64,000 nt of DNA, taken from positions 204,368 to 268,367 of the forward strand of contig NZ_JAUXVR010000041.1 of assembly GCF_030680395.1 (NCBI RefSeq), given 5' to 3'. A model generated the notes under the pieces. The model worked only from the letters and a program-made list of their open reading frames with translations. It made no database searches and was not told the origin of the DNA. Positions 18,935-29,116 of this stretch are shown piece by piece. Each line of letters begins with the position of its first letter. The first letter of the stretch is position 1. The translations under genes were made by a program, and so were the position numbers. Source of the DNA: Methylobacter sp. GTDB lineage: Bacteria > Pseudomonadota > Gammaproteobacteria > Methylococcales > Methylomonadaceae.

Positions 18935-20370
18935 TATGCATTACCTCGATTATTGGAACCGTCATTGGGGCTGTCAAGATGAGGTAGCTGAGCCATCCGA
19001 CTTGGCTTCGAAACCGGAAGTGAAATTACAGCAAGCACAGGAACAGTCAACAGCTCGGAAATATCAAAGGCAGATCGCACCCGACGATCCATAAACTCTG
19101 CCACTAACGCCGAACCCACGCCTAACATGCCACCCAGAAAAACCGACAGAATCAAGTTTATCAGCACCTTGGGTTTGGCGAATTTTTGCGGCGGAACGGC
19201 GGGATTAAGGACAGCAGTATTGGTTTGGCGCATTTCGCTTTCCATGCGGCTTTGTACCGCTCGCTGCAGGGCGGCATCGTATATCCGCTGTGCGCTTTCC
19301 ACCTCACGGTTAAGCACTCTTATTTCATCATGCTGTTGTTTTAGCTCCAACACCTTGGCTTTCTGTTCAGCAAAGGCATTGGCAATTATCTTGTCATGTT
19401 GATTGGAGGAGGAAACCCCTCCTGCGATGCTGTATAGCACCATTTTAACTTCAGACTGAACTTTCTGTTTCAGGCTATCTACTTCGGCTTTCATTTGCTT
19501 ATATTGCGGATGATTTATATCGACACGCTTGGACAATTCGGCAAATTTGGCTTCTGATTTCGCTAATTCCGACTTCAGCGATTGAATCACAGGACTGTTT
19601 AATACCTCTTGCAACGACTCTGACGATATGCCTTGCTTGAGGGTGGACGTCAGCAAATCTTTTCTGGATTGCAATTCGCTGGTGCGAGCCTGATTCTCTA
19701 CCAATTGCCTTGACAGATCAGCCAGGCGAGAACTTTCCAAATCAAGACGATCGTCAGTTGCGACGATACCGTGTTGTTGTTGATAGGTGGACAGCACCGA
19801 TTGTGCATGCTCAAGATTATTTCTCAATGAAGCCATTTGCGAGTCGAACCAGTCTGCACTCAATTTGGCTGGTTGAGCCTGCAACTCAATACTGGTTTGT
19901 ATGTAGCCATCGGCAAAAGCATTGGCAATATTCGCGGCCAATTGCGGATCGGAAAAAGTAAAGTCAACCTGCATCACACTGCTTTCGCGTGACGGCATGA
20001 TTTCCAGATTTTTCAGCAATGATTCCGCAACCCAATCCTTGATATTGCCAATGCTACCGGCTTTTACAAAGTCTTCTTGTATTTTCGAGTCTTCGCTGAG
20101 TTTTAACTTTTCTACCACTTTGCGCGCTACATTCCGGCTACTGATGATATCGACCTGCGTCGCTATATACCCGGGCAGCAGCTGTACCGGTAAAGTCAGG
20201 CCGGTCACCGGATCGACACTGCGCTGATCAACTACGATCGAAGTCGTGGCAACATATTGCTTGGGTAACGACAAGCTTACCCCCAAGGTTGTCATTACCG
20301 CCACCATCAATACCGACAAGACAATCGATCTGTGTGATAGGAGAATATTAATTAATTGATAAAAGTTCAT
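18934..20370 (-). CDS. epsF: Polysaccharide chain length determinant (Wzz/EpsF-like)
   Basis: N-terminal TM, QYVATTSIVVDQRSVDPVTG, long coiled coil, C-terminal PPQKFAKPKVLINLILSVFLGGMLG. Confidence 0.9.
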   Translation of the reverse strand: MNFYQLINILLSHRSIVLSVLMVAVMTTLGVSLSLPKQYVATTSIVVDQRSVDPVTGLTLPVQLLPGYIATQVDIISSRNVARKVVEKLKLSEDSKIQEDFVKAGSIGNIKDWVAESLLKNLEIMPSRESSVMQVDFTFSDPQLAANIANAFADGYIQTSIELQAQPAKLSADWFDSQMASLRNNLEHAQSVLSTYQQQHGIVATDDRLDLESSRLADLSRQLVENQARTSELQSRKDLLTSTLKQGISSESLQEVLNSPVIQSLKSELAKSEAKFAELSKRVDINHPQYKQMKAEVDSLKQKVQSEVKMVLYSIAGGVSSSNQHDKIIANAFAEQKAKVLELKQQHDEIRVLNREVESAQRIYDAALQRAVQSRMESEMRQTNTAVLNPAVPPQKFAKPKVLINLILSVFLGGMLGVGSALVAEFMDRRVRSAFDISELLTVPVLAVISLPVSKPSRMAQLPHLDSPNDGSNNRGNA

Positions 20371-20451
20371 AATGTTCCGTTACGTTATTGGCTCTACCTG
20401 AGCAATCGATAAAGGCAAGATAATTAATTACCTAACATTGTTTGCCACATG

Positions 20452-21261
20452 CTAAAACCAACGTTCGCCAACATAAATCACATCATCTTTTAATACGGCG
20501 TCGCCCAGCTCTACATCAACTTCCTGCAGAGCGCCGCTTTTGTCCTTGCGTTTGATGACTATACCGTTTTCAGTACCGCGTAGCGTTAGACCGCCACCCA
20601 TCGGTAAAGCTTTTACCACCGAAATATCCGGTTCAACCCGATAACCGCCCGGACGCTGTACTTCGCCATAAATATAGAACATGGGGGCCTTGGGTACATA
20701 AACCTGATCACCTTGCCGCATCTTAAAAGGCGCGATGCTTTTAACATCCTCCAGATAAACTTTTAAATCCAGTTCCTGCTTTTGCGGCTTACCCTCGACA
20801 GTACGGGTTACTATTACCTTGCTGTCGCCCATTTCGTTAATTCCTTCGGCCATGGCGATCAAATCGACTATTGAACTATCGGAGTCCAGGGGATAGCGCC
20901 CCGGCCGATTAACATAGCCCAATACCGATACCTGCTGACTGACATGATTTAACACAGTGACATTGACTTGGGCATCATGAACAAATCCCCCTTCGATTAG
21001 ACGTACGGCAATAGCTTCCTCCAGTTCTATACTGGATTTTCCGTTAACGGCGACCTCACCGATGAGAGGAAAGGTAATTCGGCCATCGGCTGAAACGCGA
21101 ACCTCAGTTCTTAAATCGTCATAACCGTACACAGAAATACGCAAAAGATCATCCGGACCAATGGTATAGGCTGCCATACTTTTCTGAATGGACAATACCA
21201 ATAAAACCATTAGCAACAGATAACGTTTATCAAACCAGTGTAATTTAATATTAGTAAGCAT
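20452..21261 (-). CDS. epsE: Polysaccharide export protein (Wza/EpsE-like, Poly_export/SLBB)
   Basis: YTIGPDDLLRISVYGYDDLRTEVRVSADGRITFPLIGEVAVNGKS...; VSVLGYVNRPGRYPL. Confidence 0.9.
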   Translation of the reverse strand: MLTNIKLHWFDKRYLLLMVLLVLSIQKSMAAYTIGPDDLLRISVYGYDDLRTEVRVSADGRITFPLIGEVAVNGKSSIELEEAIAVRLIEGGFVHDAQVNVTVLNHVSQQVSVLGYVNRPGRYPLDSDSSIVDLIAMAEGINEMGDSKVIVTRTVEGKPQKQELDLKVYLEDVKSIAPFKMRQGDQVYVPKAPMFYIYGEVQRPGGYRVEPDISVVKALPMGGGLTLRGTENGIVIKRKDKSGALQEVDVELGDAVLKDDVIYVGERWF

Positions 21262-22333
21262 TTTTATCCCTGATGACCACGCTGATAGTTTTAAATATGA
21301 TCAATAAGTCGAGAAATAATGACCAGTTGCGCAGGTAGTCGAGATCGTAATCAATCCGGGCCTGCATCTTTTCCAGAACATCGGTTTCACCGCGAAAACC
21401 GTTGATCTGCGCCCAGCCGGTAATGCCGGGCTTTACCTTATGCCTGATCATGTATCCTTTGATCAGGCTGCGGTACATTTCATTATGACTGATAGCATGC
21501 GGCCTGGGACCGACAACGCTCATGTGCCCCTGTAATACATTGATAAACTGCGGTAACTCATCCAGAGATGTTTTTCTTAAAAAACCACCCAGCCGAGTGA
21601 TTCTAGGATCATTTCGGGTTGCCTGGTTAACCTGTTCATTGTCTTCCATCACCGTCATGCTACGAAATTTATAAACCACAATTTCCTTGCCATCTAATCC
21701 ATAACGACGCTGTTTGAATAGTACCGGCCCGGGTGAGCTGAGCTTTATGCCAATGGCAATCAACAACATCAACGGTGCAATCAATAGCAAAATAAACAGC
21801 GATAACACCACATCGCTGATCCGTTTAATTATGCTGTTGATGCCGACAAACGGGCTTTCGCATATTGCCACTATGGGAATGCCGTCTATAGTACTGATGT
21901 TGGCCTGAATTAAATCAAACGAAACTATATCGGGTACAAAGTAAATTGATGCGGTGGTATCGCGTAATTCATCCAGTAACGCCATAACCCGCGGCTGTGC
22001 GGACAAGGGCAAAGCGATATAAATGTGCTGAACATTATAGGTTTTAACAAATTCAGCAGCCGATGCAATACTGCCAAGCAGCGTTTCCGGCTGATGTTGC
22101 TTGTCTTCCGATAAGCGTTCCGACCAACGATCATCAAAAAATCCCATACAGCCCACTCTCAATAGCGGATTTTGCCTAAATTTATGGGTTAATTTACGGC
22201 TTAAATCGCTAAGCCCGACAATAACTGCACGGGATGTCTCACCTTTGGTAAAAGGCCATCGCTGTAACACTAAGCTAGCCATGGAATTCTTCCAAAAGAC
22301 TTTATTGAATTCTAAATCTATGCTGTTAATCAT
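21251..22333 (-). CDS. epsB: Undecaprenyl-phosphate sugar phosphotransferase (EpsB/WcaJ-like), N-terminal TM region apparently missing
   Basis: KRISDVVLSLFILLLIAPLMLLIAIGIKLSSPGPVLFKQRRYGLDGKEIVVYKFRSM... VGPRPHAISHNEMYRSLIKGYMIRHKVKPGITGWAQINGFRGET. Confidence 0.9.
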   Translation of the reverse strand: MINSIDLEFNKVFWKNSMASLVLQRWPFTKGETSRAVIVGLSDLSRKLTHKFRQNPLLRVGCMGFFDDRWSERLSEDKQHQPETLLGSIASAAEFVKTYNVQHIYIALPLSAQPRVMALLDELRDTTASIYFVPDIVSFDLIQANISTIDGIPIVAICESPFVGINSIIKRISDVVLSLFILLLIAPLMLLIAIGIKLSSPGPVLFKQRRYGLDGKEIVVYKFRSMTVMEDNEQVNQATRNDPRITRLGGFLRKTSLDELPQFINVLQGHMSVVGPRPHAISHNEMYRSLIKGYMIRHKVKPGITGWAQINGFRGETDVLEKMQARIDYDLDYLRNWSLFLDLLIIFKTISVVIRDKNAY

Positions 22334-23089
22334 AATAAATGACCAGTAAAAGCGACAATGACATAACTCAAAACAACCATCTTCAACTCGTGTATGAGTT
22401 ATTATTCAAAGAACCTGAATTCCATGTCAGCCCTCCCTCTCCTGCACAGCACCGATCAACTACGAACGAGCTTATAGACAACAAAACCAAGACATCCGCT
22501 TTAATACATTTCATGATGAACTCCTAAAAGGATTATGAAAGAAATTTGCTTTACATCGACCAATCAATTTAAAACAGGCTTAGACTGTAATTTAATGATA
22601 AATCCAGTCCGATATTGATGATGCAAACACCTCTATGTCCTAAAAATAAGTTGGTCCGTTGGAAAAATAGAAACAGCTTCAGGTTATAGGAAACAAACCA
22701 TGTGAACAATTAGTAGAAACACCTAACGGCTTTCATATGCTTAACCTCTGACTCACTGCAACAGAGTGTCAATCCCTGATCACGGGGTATTACATTTTTC
22801 AGGCGAAAAGTTAAATGTTAGCTGCATTATTGGGTGTCCGTTGTCAGCAAACACAGCACTAAACTAAAAACGTATGACAACATTGAATCAATGGAAAAAT
22901 GAACCTGCCACATGCTTTTGGAGCGCAAGACTTCATTTTCCCCGCTTGCTAAATCTTGAGTTAAACGCGCATCTGCAGGGGATACACACTAAATTAAATG
23001 ACGAGTCATTGCTATATCGCTAAATACTTAGAAACGCTGGTTAAAATCTTGCCGACGGCGGGTAAATCTGTAGTTTGCAGTCGCATGAA

Positions 23090-23440
23090 ATACTTTCAGG
23101 AAATCGTCTGTCCCAAGTGTGGCAGCAACCACATGGCAAGTCAGGTCGCACAGAGCGTTATTGATGTAATGAGGATGGCTCAATCAAGATATTCCTTCTT
23201 GACTATCGTTATAAAGCTTACGTACAGAATCAATCGCCAAGTGATGGAGATGACGATCAATGGCAGCGGTATTCGTAAAATACGGAGGCGGGTATGGGGG
23301 AATTAACAAAAACAGTACGCTAAAAAGCAAGCCCTGTTTACACAGGCAAACCTTATAGTTACGCTGGTTGCGTCAGATAATATGGAGGACAGGCAGCCTT
23401 CTTTGAAGCCGAAATGGACGAACACAAGCATTGACTCATC
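23090..23440 (+). pseudogene. Possible decayed IS1-like transposase remnant
   Basis: VCPKCGSNHM and VMEMTINGSGIRKIRRRVWG resemble IS1 InsA blocks; later blocks only with frameshifts. Confidence 0.4.
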
Positions 23441-23543
23441 AGCTTTACCGAATGTAATGAATATACTTATTGCTCTTAATAAAACCTAATAAACCACTGT
23501 AAAATAAAAGTTTTATCGACATGAAAAAGAAGTATTGAGTTAA

Positions 23544-24590
23544 TCAAAACCCATCATTATTCATAATATCATTCCCCAAAAACATCGCATCTCCATAGCT
23601 GAAGAATCGATAAGAGCGGTCAATAGCGTGGCTGTAAGCATTCATAATATGCTCATAACCGGCAAACGCCGAAACCAGCATCAATAAGGTAGACTCGGGA
23701 AGGTGAAAGTTGGTCAACATCGCATCGACCGATTTGAATTGATAGCCGGGAGTAATAAACAAGTCGGTATCACCAAAACCGGCCTCAAGTTGGCCGCTTC
23801 CGGATGCCGATTCCAACGCCCTGACCGCCGTCGTGCCTATGGCGATAACCCGTCCTCCTCTTGCTCTGGCTTGCTGAACGGCCGCTACCGTCTCCGGCAG
23901 CACGGCAAAATATTCCTTGTGCATTAAATGTTCGGATAACTCTTCCACCCTGACCGGCTGAAAAGTACCGCTGCCGACATGCAAGGTCACAAAAGCGCTT
24001 TGCACACCTTTGGCTTTAAGTTTTTCCATCATGATTTGATCAAAATGCAGACCTGCGGTAGGCGCGGCAACAGCTCCCGCCTCTCTGGCAAAAACCGTCT
24101 GATAGCGGGTTAGATCGGATTGATCATCCTCACGGGTAATATAAGGCGGCAACGGAATGTGGCCGATTTGCTCCAATAATGCGAGCAAACTGTTGTCGCC
24201 TTTAAATTCCAGCTGAAACAGATCGTCCGCCCTGCCCAATACTTCGCAGCAATAGCCCTTATCCAACTCTATTAAGGTACCGGCTTTCGACGACTTGCTT
24301 GATCTGACATGAGCAATAGCACGATGGTCATCCAGAATACGCTCGATAAGAATCTCAACCTTGCCGCCGCTTTGTTTTTTGCCAAACAATCTAGCCGGAA
24401 TCACTTTGGTATCATTAAAAACCAACACGTCACGCTGATCGATTAAATCGATAAAATCGATAAATTGCCGGTCAGCTATTCGTCCGACGTTCCGCTCCAT
24501 ACATAACAGACGACTTGCATCGCGCTCTGCCAAGGGTTTTTGCGCGATTAGCGCTTCAGGCAACTGGTAATTAAAATCACTTTTTTTCAT
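23544..24590 (-). CDS. queA: S-adenosylmethionine:tRNA ribosyltransferase-isomerase
   Basis: [29 protein letters not shown]... [16 protein letters not shown]... APTAGLHFD... [19 protein letters not shown]. Confidence 0.98.
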   Translation of the reverse strand: MKKSDFNYQLPEALIAQKPLAERDASRLLCMERNVGRIADRQFIDFIDLIDQRDVLVFNDTKVIPARLFGKKQSGGKVEILIERILDDHRAIAHVRSSKSSKAGTLIELDKGYCCEVLGRADDLFQLEFKGDNSLLALLEQIGHIPLPPYITREDDQSDLTRYQTVFAREAGAVAAPTAGLHFDQIMMEKLKAKGVQSAFVTLHVGSGTFQPVRVEELSEHLMHKEYFAVLPETVAAVQQARARGGRVIAIGTTAVRALESASGSGQLEAGFGDTDLFITPGYQFKSVDAMLTNFHLPESTLLMLVSAFAGYEHIMNAYSHAIDRSYRFFSYGDAMFLGNDIMNNDGF

Positions 24591-24679
24591 AGCGGGCGAT
24601 ATTATCAGGTTAAGCTTTTAAATACACATTAAAAAAAACTAGCATTATGGATAAACGTTGCCTATAATGCACGTTCTTT

Positions 24680-24766
24680 GCCGGGGTGGCGGAACTGGTA
24701 GACGCGCCGGATTCAAAATCCGGTTGGGGTGACTCAGTGCCGGTTCGATTCCGGCCCTCGGTACCA
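24680..24766 (+). tRNA. tRNA-Leu(CAA)
   Basis: GCCGGGGTGGCGGAACTGGTAGACGCGCCGGATTCAAAATCCGG...GGTTCGATTCCGGCCCTCGGTACCA; anticodon loop TTCAAAA gives CAA; encoded CCA; class II variable arm. Confidence 0.95.
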
Positions 24767-24839
24767 AACATTGGTTCAGAGCCGTGCAAAGAACTACAAA
24801 AACCCGCAAGTCATAAGGCTTCGCGGGTTTTTTATTGTC
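24744..24839 (+). repeat. Left direct repeat (att) comprising tRNA 3' end plus terminator
   Basis: TTCGATTCCGGCCCTCGGTACCAAACATTGGTTCAGAGCCGTGCAAAGAACTAC...TTTATTGTC, nearly identical to 32321-32415. Confidence 0.93.
24799..24836 (+). terminator. Rho-independent terminator after tRNA-Leu
   Basis: AACCCGC...GCGGGTT stem followed by a T run; duplicated at the island's right end (~32375-32412). Confidence 0.8.
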
Positions 24840-24880
24840 CAGCGAAATGCAACCAAATACAGCGGTATTCATCCAAAAGT

Positions 24881-24901
24881 ATGTCCTTTATTATGTCCTT
24901 T
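24881..24901 (+). promoter_or_regulatory. Candidate integrase arm-type sites, left pair (ATGTCCTTT x2, 12-bp period)
   Basis: ATGTCCTTTattATGTCCTTT, matched by an equivalent pair at 32252-32272. Confidence 0.5.
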
Positions 24902-24943
24902 GCTATAGTGCTTAAAAAAAGGATATAAATTAAAGGGTATAAA

Positions 24944-26197
24944 ATGGCTAAGAATATCAATAAAGATGTGGTCTACAAGTCGGCCAAGTCTAAAGAAAAA
25001 GATTACATGCTTAATGATGGTGAGGGCCTGTATTTGTTTGTTGGTAAAACCGGCGCTAAGTTGTGGCGGTTTATTTATACGTTTGACAGAAAACAAAAGA
25101 AACTCGCTCTTGGTGGTTACCCCGGTATTACTTTAGAAGCAGCCCGAGACAAAGCAGAAAAAGCGCGTGACAATATCACCAAGGGCAACGACCCCGGAGA
25201 GATCAGAAGCGAAGATAAAAAAGCGCGGCAACTCTTAGCATCAAATAAAGAGCGATTAGCTGAAGGCCTGCCGATACTAAACAGTTTTAAACATATCACC
25301 CTAGAATGGTTAAGCTCTATTGAGCACCTGACAAAAGCAACCACTCAAACCAAGAAAACATCAAGACTTGAACGCCTAGCCTTTCCTTTAATTGGCGACA
25401 TGGCTATCAATCAGATTAAATCATCCGACGTACTGGCCGTCATTAAACCCGTAATAGATAAAAAACAGCTTGAGACAGCTCACAGACTACACAGCGAAAT
25501 AAGCGCCATTTTTGCTTATGCCATTGTTCATAACTTCACTGATTACGACCCCGCTCAACCTGTAGCCAAACAGATACCCGCTCAAAAACCCAAACACAGA
25601 GCTGCTATCATAGACCCTAACTTGTTTGGGCAATTGCTCAGGGACATAAATAACTACAACGGCACCTTTGTTGTACAGTTAGCCTTTCGATTTTCACCGC
25701 TGGTCTTTCAACGACCTGGAGAGATACGTCAATTATTATGGTCAGATATTGACCTCGTAGCGCGTGAATGGCGACCTTATATTAGCAAGACTGACTTCTA
25801 TCACATTGTGCCTCTGTCCTCTCAAGCTGTCAGCATACTGGAAGCAATCAAACCGCTAACAGGTACAGGTCAATATGTTTTTCCGTCTAGTCGTGGTGAT
25901 GGTCGGCCTATGTCAGATGGTACGATTAGAACGGCGTTAAAGTCGCTAGGTTATGATTCCGATGTAATGACCGCGCACGGATTTAGGACAACAGCCTCAA
26001 CGCTTCTTAATGAGCAGGGATGGAGTCCTGACGCAATCGAAAGGCAACTAGCACACGCTCCAAGAGATCATGTTAGGGCCGCTTACAACAGGGCGCAATA
26101 TCTTGAAGAACGTAGACGGATGATGCAAAGCTGGGCTGATTACCTGGACAGCTTAAAGAATGGCGCGCAAGTGATACCATTTAAGAAGATCGGGTAA
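24944..26197 (+). CDS. Tyrosine recombinase/integrase, DUF4102 (P4-like) family
   Basis: DGEGLYLFVGKTGAKLWRFIYTFDRKQKKLALGGYPGITLEAARDKAEKAR; C-terminal RPGEIRQLLWSDID, HGFRTTASTLLNEQG, ERQLAHAPRDHVRAAYNRAQYLEERRRMMQ. Confidence 0.97.
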   Translation: MAKNINKDVVYKSAKSKEKDYMLNDGEGLYLFVGKTGAKLWRFIYTFDRKQKKLALGGYPGITLEAARDKAEKARDNITKGNDPGEIRSEDKKARQLLASNKERLAEGLPILNSFKHITLEWLSSIEHLTKATTQTKKTSRLERLAFPLIGDMAINQIKSSDVLAVIKPVIDKKQLETAHRLHSEISAIFAYAIVHNFTDYDPAQPVAKQIPAQKPKHRAAIIDPNLFGQLLRDINNYNGTFVVQLAFRFSPLVFQRPGEIRQLLWSDIDLVAREWRPYISKTDFYHIVPLSSQAVSILEAIKPLTGTGQYVFPSSRGDGRPMSDGTIRTALKSLGYDSDVMTAHGFRTTASTLLNEQGWSPDAIERQLAHAPRDHVRAAYNRAQYLEERRRMMQSWADYLDSLKNGAQVIPFKKIG

Positions 26198-26341
26198 ATC
26201 CGCTAACAACCAAGAACTACTAAATTAACACCTGATACAATCAAATTAACCGGATAGCTCGACGGAGCAATAAGCAGGATTCGTTGCCCTGTTTCCGGTT
26301 ATTCCTGCTTAACGCACTTCACTTTAACTAGGTACTTTTTT

Positions 26342-27010
26342 ATGTTGGTCATGTATAGAGGATGGGGCTGTTTTGATTATGAATTAGATATTGATGCCAT
26401 GAATGTATGTACAAGCAAGGACTGGGAAATCGGCGAAAGATGGCGCGAACCTGAACAATGGGTGGAAGCCTGTGTATTTGAGCTAACAAAACATAATGAA
26501 AGTGAGATTGCAGCTCGGGGAGAATCAAACGTTGAATACCTATTGCTATCTGAACACTCATACCTTGATGAAATGGAACTGAATTTTCCTTATTCGAATA
26601 AGAAAGATATTCGATTTTACTTGTGCGAGGATGAGCCAGCATATGCAAACGGCTACTATCAACGACGCGAACAAAAAACGTTTCCGTATGCAATTGGTGA
26701 CATCTTTGAAGCTGCGTGCATTGGCAATGTACCGAAAAAGCAGACCGAAACCGAATTAAACAACTTATTAATGCCGCCAGCATATCTTAATCCAAATCAT
26801 CCCACGTTCAGTTTAGAACTAGATATTGCTATCAAGGCCTGGACTGCTGTTCTTGAATGTAATCCTGACAAGCCAAAACAGGGTAGCCGAAGGAAGTTTA
26901 TAGCAGAATGGCTAGAAAAACATCATTCGACATTAACTGAAGAAGCAAAAAATCGCATAATCACTTTGCTGAATCCAGATAAAAACGGCGGCGCTCCTAA
27001 ATCTATTTAG
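26342..27010 (+). CDS. Hypothetical island protein, 222 aa
   Basis: Long ORF between integrase and alpA-like gene; no recognised family. Confidence 0.7.
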   Translation: MLVMYRGWGCFDYELDIDAMNVCTSKDWEIGERWREPEQWVEACVFELTKHNESEIAARGESNVEYLLLSEHSYLDEMELNFPYSNKKDIRFYLCEDEPAYANGYYQRREQKTFPYAIGDIFEAACIGNVPKKQTETELNNLLMPPAYLNPNHPTFSLELDIAIKAWTAVLECNPDKPKQGSRRKFIAEWLEKHHSTLTEEAKNRIITLLNPDKNGGAPKSI

Positions 27011-27167
27011 AAAACCTACCCACCCAACAAAGCCATATAAAACAAGGCTTACAGAGAACTTGCCCACCTAAAAACCATAAACATCTGGAACTGTTCCAGC
27101 TATTCATAAGCAAAAATATTCCCATAATAGACAACCATGTTAACTAAGCACAGAGGAGTGCAACAAC

Positions 27168-27398
27168 ATGGCAACAGTATCAAATCATCTACCCGAAACC
27201 GGTTTTATAAGATTGCCGCAAATAATTGGCAATAAAAAAACCAACATCCCCGCACTTATTCCCATAAGTCGCACATCGTTCTTAAATGGCGTTAAGTCTG
27301 GTAAATATCCAAAGCCAGTAAAGTTAGGCGAAAGAACAACAGCATGGCGCGTTGAAGATGTTCGCGCCTTAATAGCCAGCCTTGGAAGTGCAGCATGA
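27168..27398 (+). CDS. AlpA-family-like DNA-binding regulator
   Basis: IPISRTSFLNGVKSGKYPKPVKLGERTTAWRVEDVRALIASL is a typical AlpA wHTH. Confidence 0.85.
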   Translation: MATVSNHLPETGFIRLPQIIGNKKTNIPALIPISRTSFLNGVKSGKYPKPVKLGERTTAWRVEDVRALIASLGSAA

Positions 27399-28624
27399 CC
27401 AACGCACTCACCGGTAAAGAAAAAATACTACGTTATATTGAACAAAAAGCTGAAGATACAAAACAACAGTTAGCAACAACTGAAAGTGCGCCACCACTAC
27501 AGTTAAAAAATATTGCAGTAAGAACAGGGCAAAAAGAAATATCATTCCCATTGGTATCAGCAGCAACGATGACTGACAACCAAGTTCAAATTGAATGGCT
27601 AGTTGAAAATGTTATTGAACAAGGTAGTTTAAATTTACTGTTTGGCGAACCTGCTTCAGGCAAGTCTCTATTTGCATTGGATTGGGGGTTTTGTATAGCA
27701 GCAGATATGAGTTGGCATGGCTACCGTACTAAACAAACAGATGTAGTTATTATTGCTGGAGAAGGTTTTGCTGGTATGCAGCGGCGATTAAAAGCGTTAG
27801 AAGTTAAGTACAATATGAAAGCCCCGGAAAGTCTATTTATTAGTCAACAGCCTGCGCAATTACTGGACAAAATAAACGCGCAATTAGTAGCCAATAGCAT
27901 TAAGGCAATATGTCCTAACCCCGGCCTTGTTATTATCGACACTTTGCATAGAAATATGGACGGCGATGAGAACAGCAGCCAAGATATAGGTAAGTTTATC
28001 AATAACCTTGATATGTATATGAAGCCATTGGGAGCAGCTATTCTTGTTGTGCATCACAGTGGGCATGGAAATAAAGACCGAAGCCGGGGCAGCAGTTCAA
28101 TTAGAGCAGCAATGGATGGCGAATTTTCAACCATAAAGAAAGATAATTGCATTACACTAACTTGTCATAAAGCTAAAGATTTTGAAGCACTTAATCCACT
28201 GCAATTCACTTTAAAAACTACTGAACTTGGGTGGCTAGATAGTGATGATAAGCCGATGACTAGCGTTTATCTTGAATATGGAGGCCTAGCAACTACCGAT
28301 AAGAAGAACAAATTAACGGCTAAAGATGAGGCAATCTTAACCTGCTTGGATGCTGCAATTGTGGAGCATGGAATAGAGCCGACAGCAGAAATTAAACTCA
28401 AGTTTGGTGAATTTAATTCCCCGACTGGCAAGATGCAAAAGATTGTTAATATCGACCATTGGCGGGAAAAGGCTTATCCGTCTATGGTAGTGACTGGAAA
28501 AGACCCCGAAAACGCCAAGAGAGTGGCATTTAAACGGTGTAGTGACAAACTGTTGAATCAAGGTCTGATTGTTAAATGCGACAATTATGTATGGCGAGTA
28601 TTTGACGAAAAAACCGAACACTGA
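27395..28624 (+). CDS. RepA-like AAA ATPase/helicase (AAA_25)
   Basis: Walker A NLLFGEPASGKSLFALDWGFCIA; PGLVIIDTLHRNMDGDENSSQDIGKFINNLD; VVHHSGHGNKDRSRGSSSIRAAMD; overlaps the alpA-like gene by 4 bp. Confidence 0.88.
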   Translation: MTNALTGKEKILRYIEQKAEDTKQQLATTESAPPLQLKNIAVRTGQKEISFPLVSAATMTDNQVQIEWLVENVIEQGSLNLLFGEPASGKSLFALDWGFCIAADMSWHGYRTKQTDVVIIAGEGFAGMQRRLKALEVKYNMKAPESLFISQQPAQLLDKINAQLVANSIKAICPNPGLVIIDTLHRNMDGDENSSQDIGKFINNLDMYMKPLGAAILVVHHSGHGNKDRSRGSSSIRAAMDGEFSTIKKDNCITLTCHKAKDFEALNPLQFTLKTTELGWLDSDDKPMTSVYLEYGGLATTDKKNKLTAKDEAILTCLDAAIVEHGIEPTAEIKLKFGEFNSPTGKMQKIVNIDHWREKAYPSMVVTGKDPENAKRVAFKRCSDKLLNQGLIVKCDNYVWRVFDEKTEH

Positions 28625-28724
28625 ACAGAACCGAACAAAATCGAACAAGTGTTCAGGGGTACATAGCGAACGAACACGAACACACTTCTTTAGAAGTGTT
28701 CGGTTGTTCACTAACCAGTTCACC
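28614..28724 (+). repeat. GAACA/TGTTC repeat cluster, candidate replication origin (iterons)
   Basis: GAACA at 28616, 28623, 28633, 28643, 28672, 28678 plus GAACG at 28668; TGTTC at 28650, 28697, 28705; GTTCACC at 28718; at the 3' end of the RepA-like gene. Confidence 0.5.
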
Positions 28725-29116
28725 ATAATAATAATTGATGCCCAAATTATTTTATTTAACGAACTACGCATTATAAGAACATTTGCAGGAGGTGTTACTT
28801 GCAGGATGAATAACCTTGCTAGTACTTAGTAGGAGCAACTAATAAAGCCAATGCTACTAGCACCAAGCCAGCAGGCTAAGGTACTCCCTGTGCTTCTACT
28901 AACAGGCGCACACTTAACAGCCTATTGAAATTCAACTCCAGTATTTCCCGGTTTAGTGTAGTAACTAATTAATGCTACTTATAGGGTAATTAAGACAATT
29001 ACTACTTGCAGAGGTAAGGTAGTTACTTAGTTATACCTTTTGTAGGTTTGTCTTTACTATGAATATTTAAAATAAATTATAATTAAAATAAGTTTTATTT
29101 TAATTAACCCGGAAAG

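Noticed and set aside
28614-28724. CRISPR array interpretation of the GAACA repeats
   Set aside because: Repeats are too short (5-8 bp), irregularly spaced and in both orientations; no spacers, no cas genes
28569-28829. 86-aa ORF after the RepA-like gene
   Set aside because: Overlaps the GAACA repeat cluster and the repA-like 3' end; repeats explain the sequence better than coding
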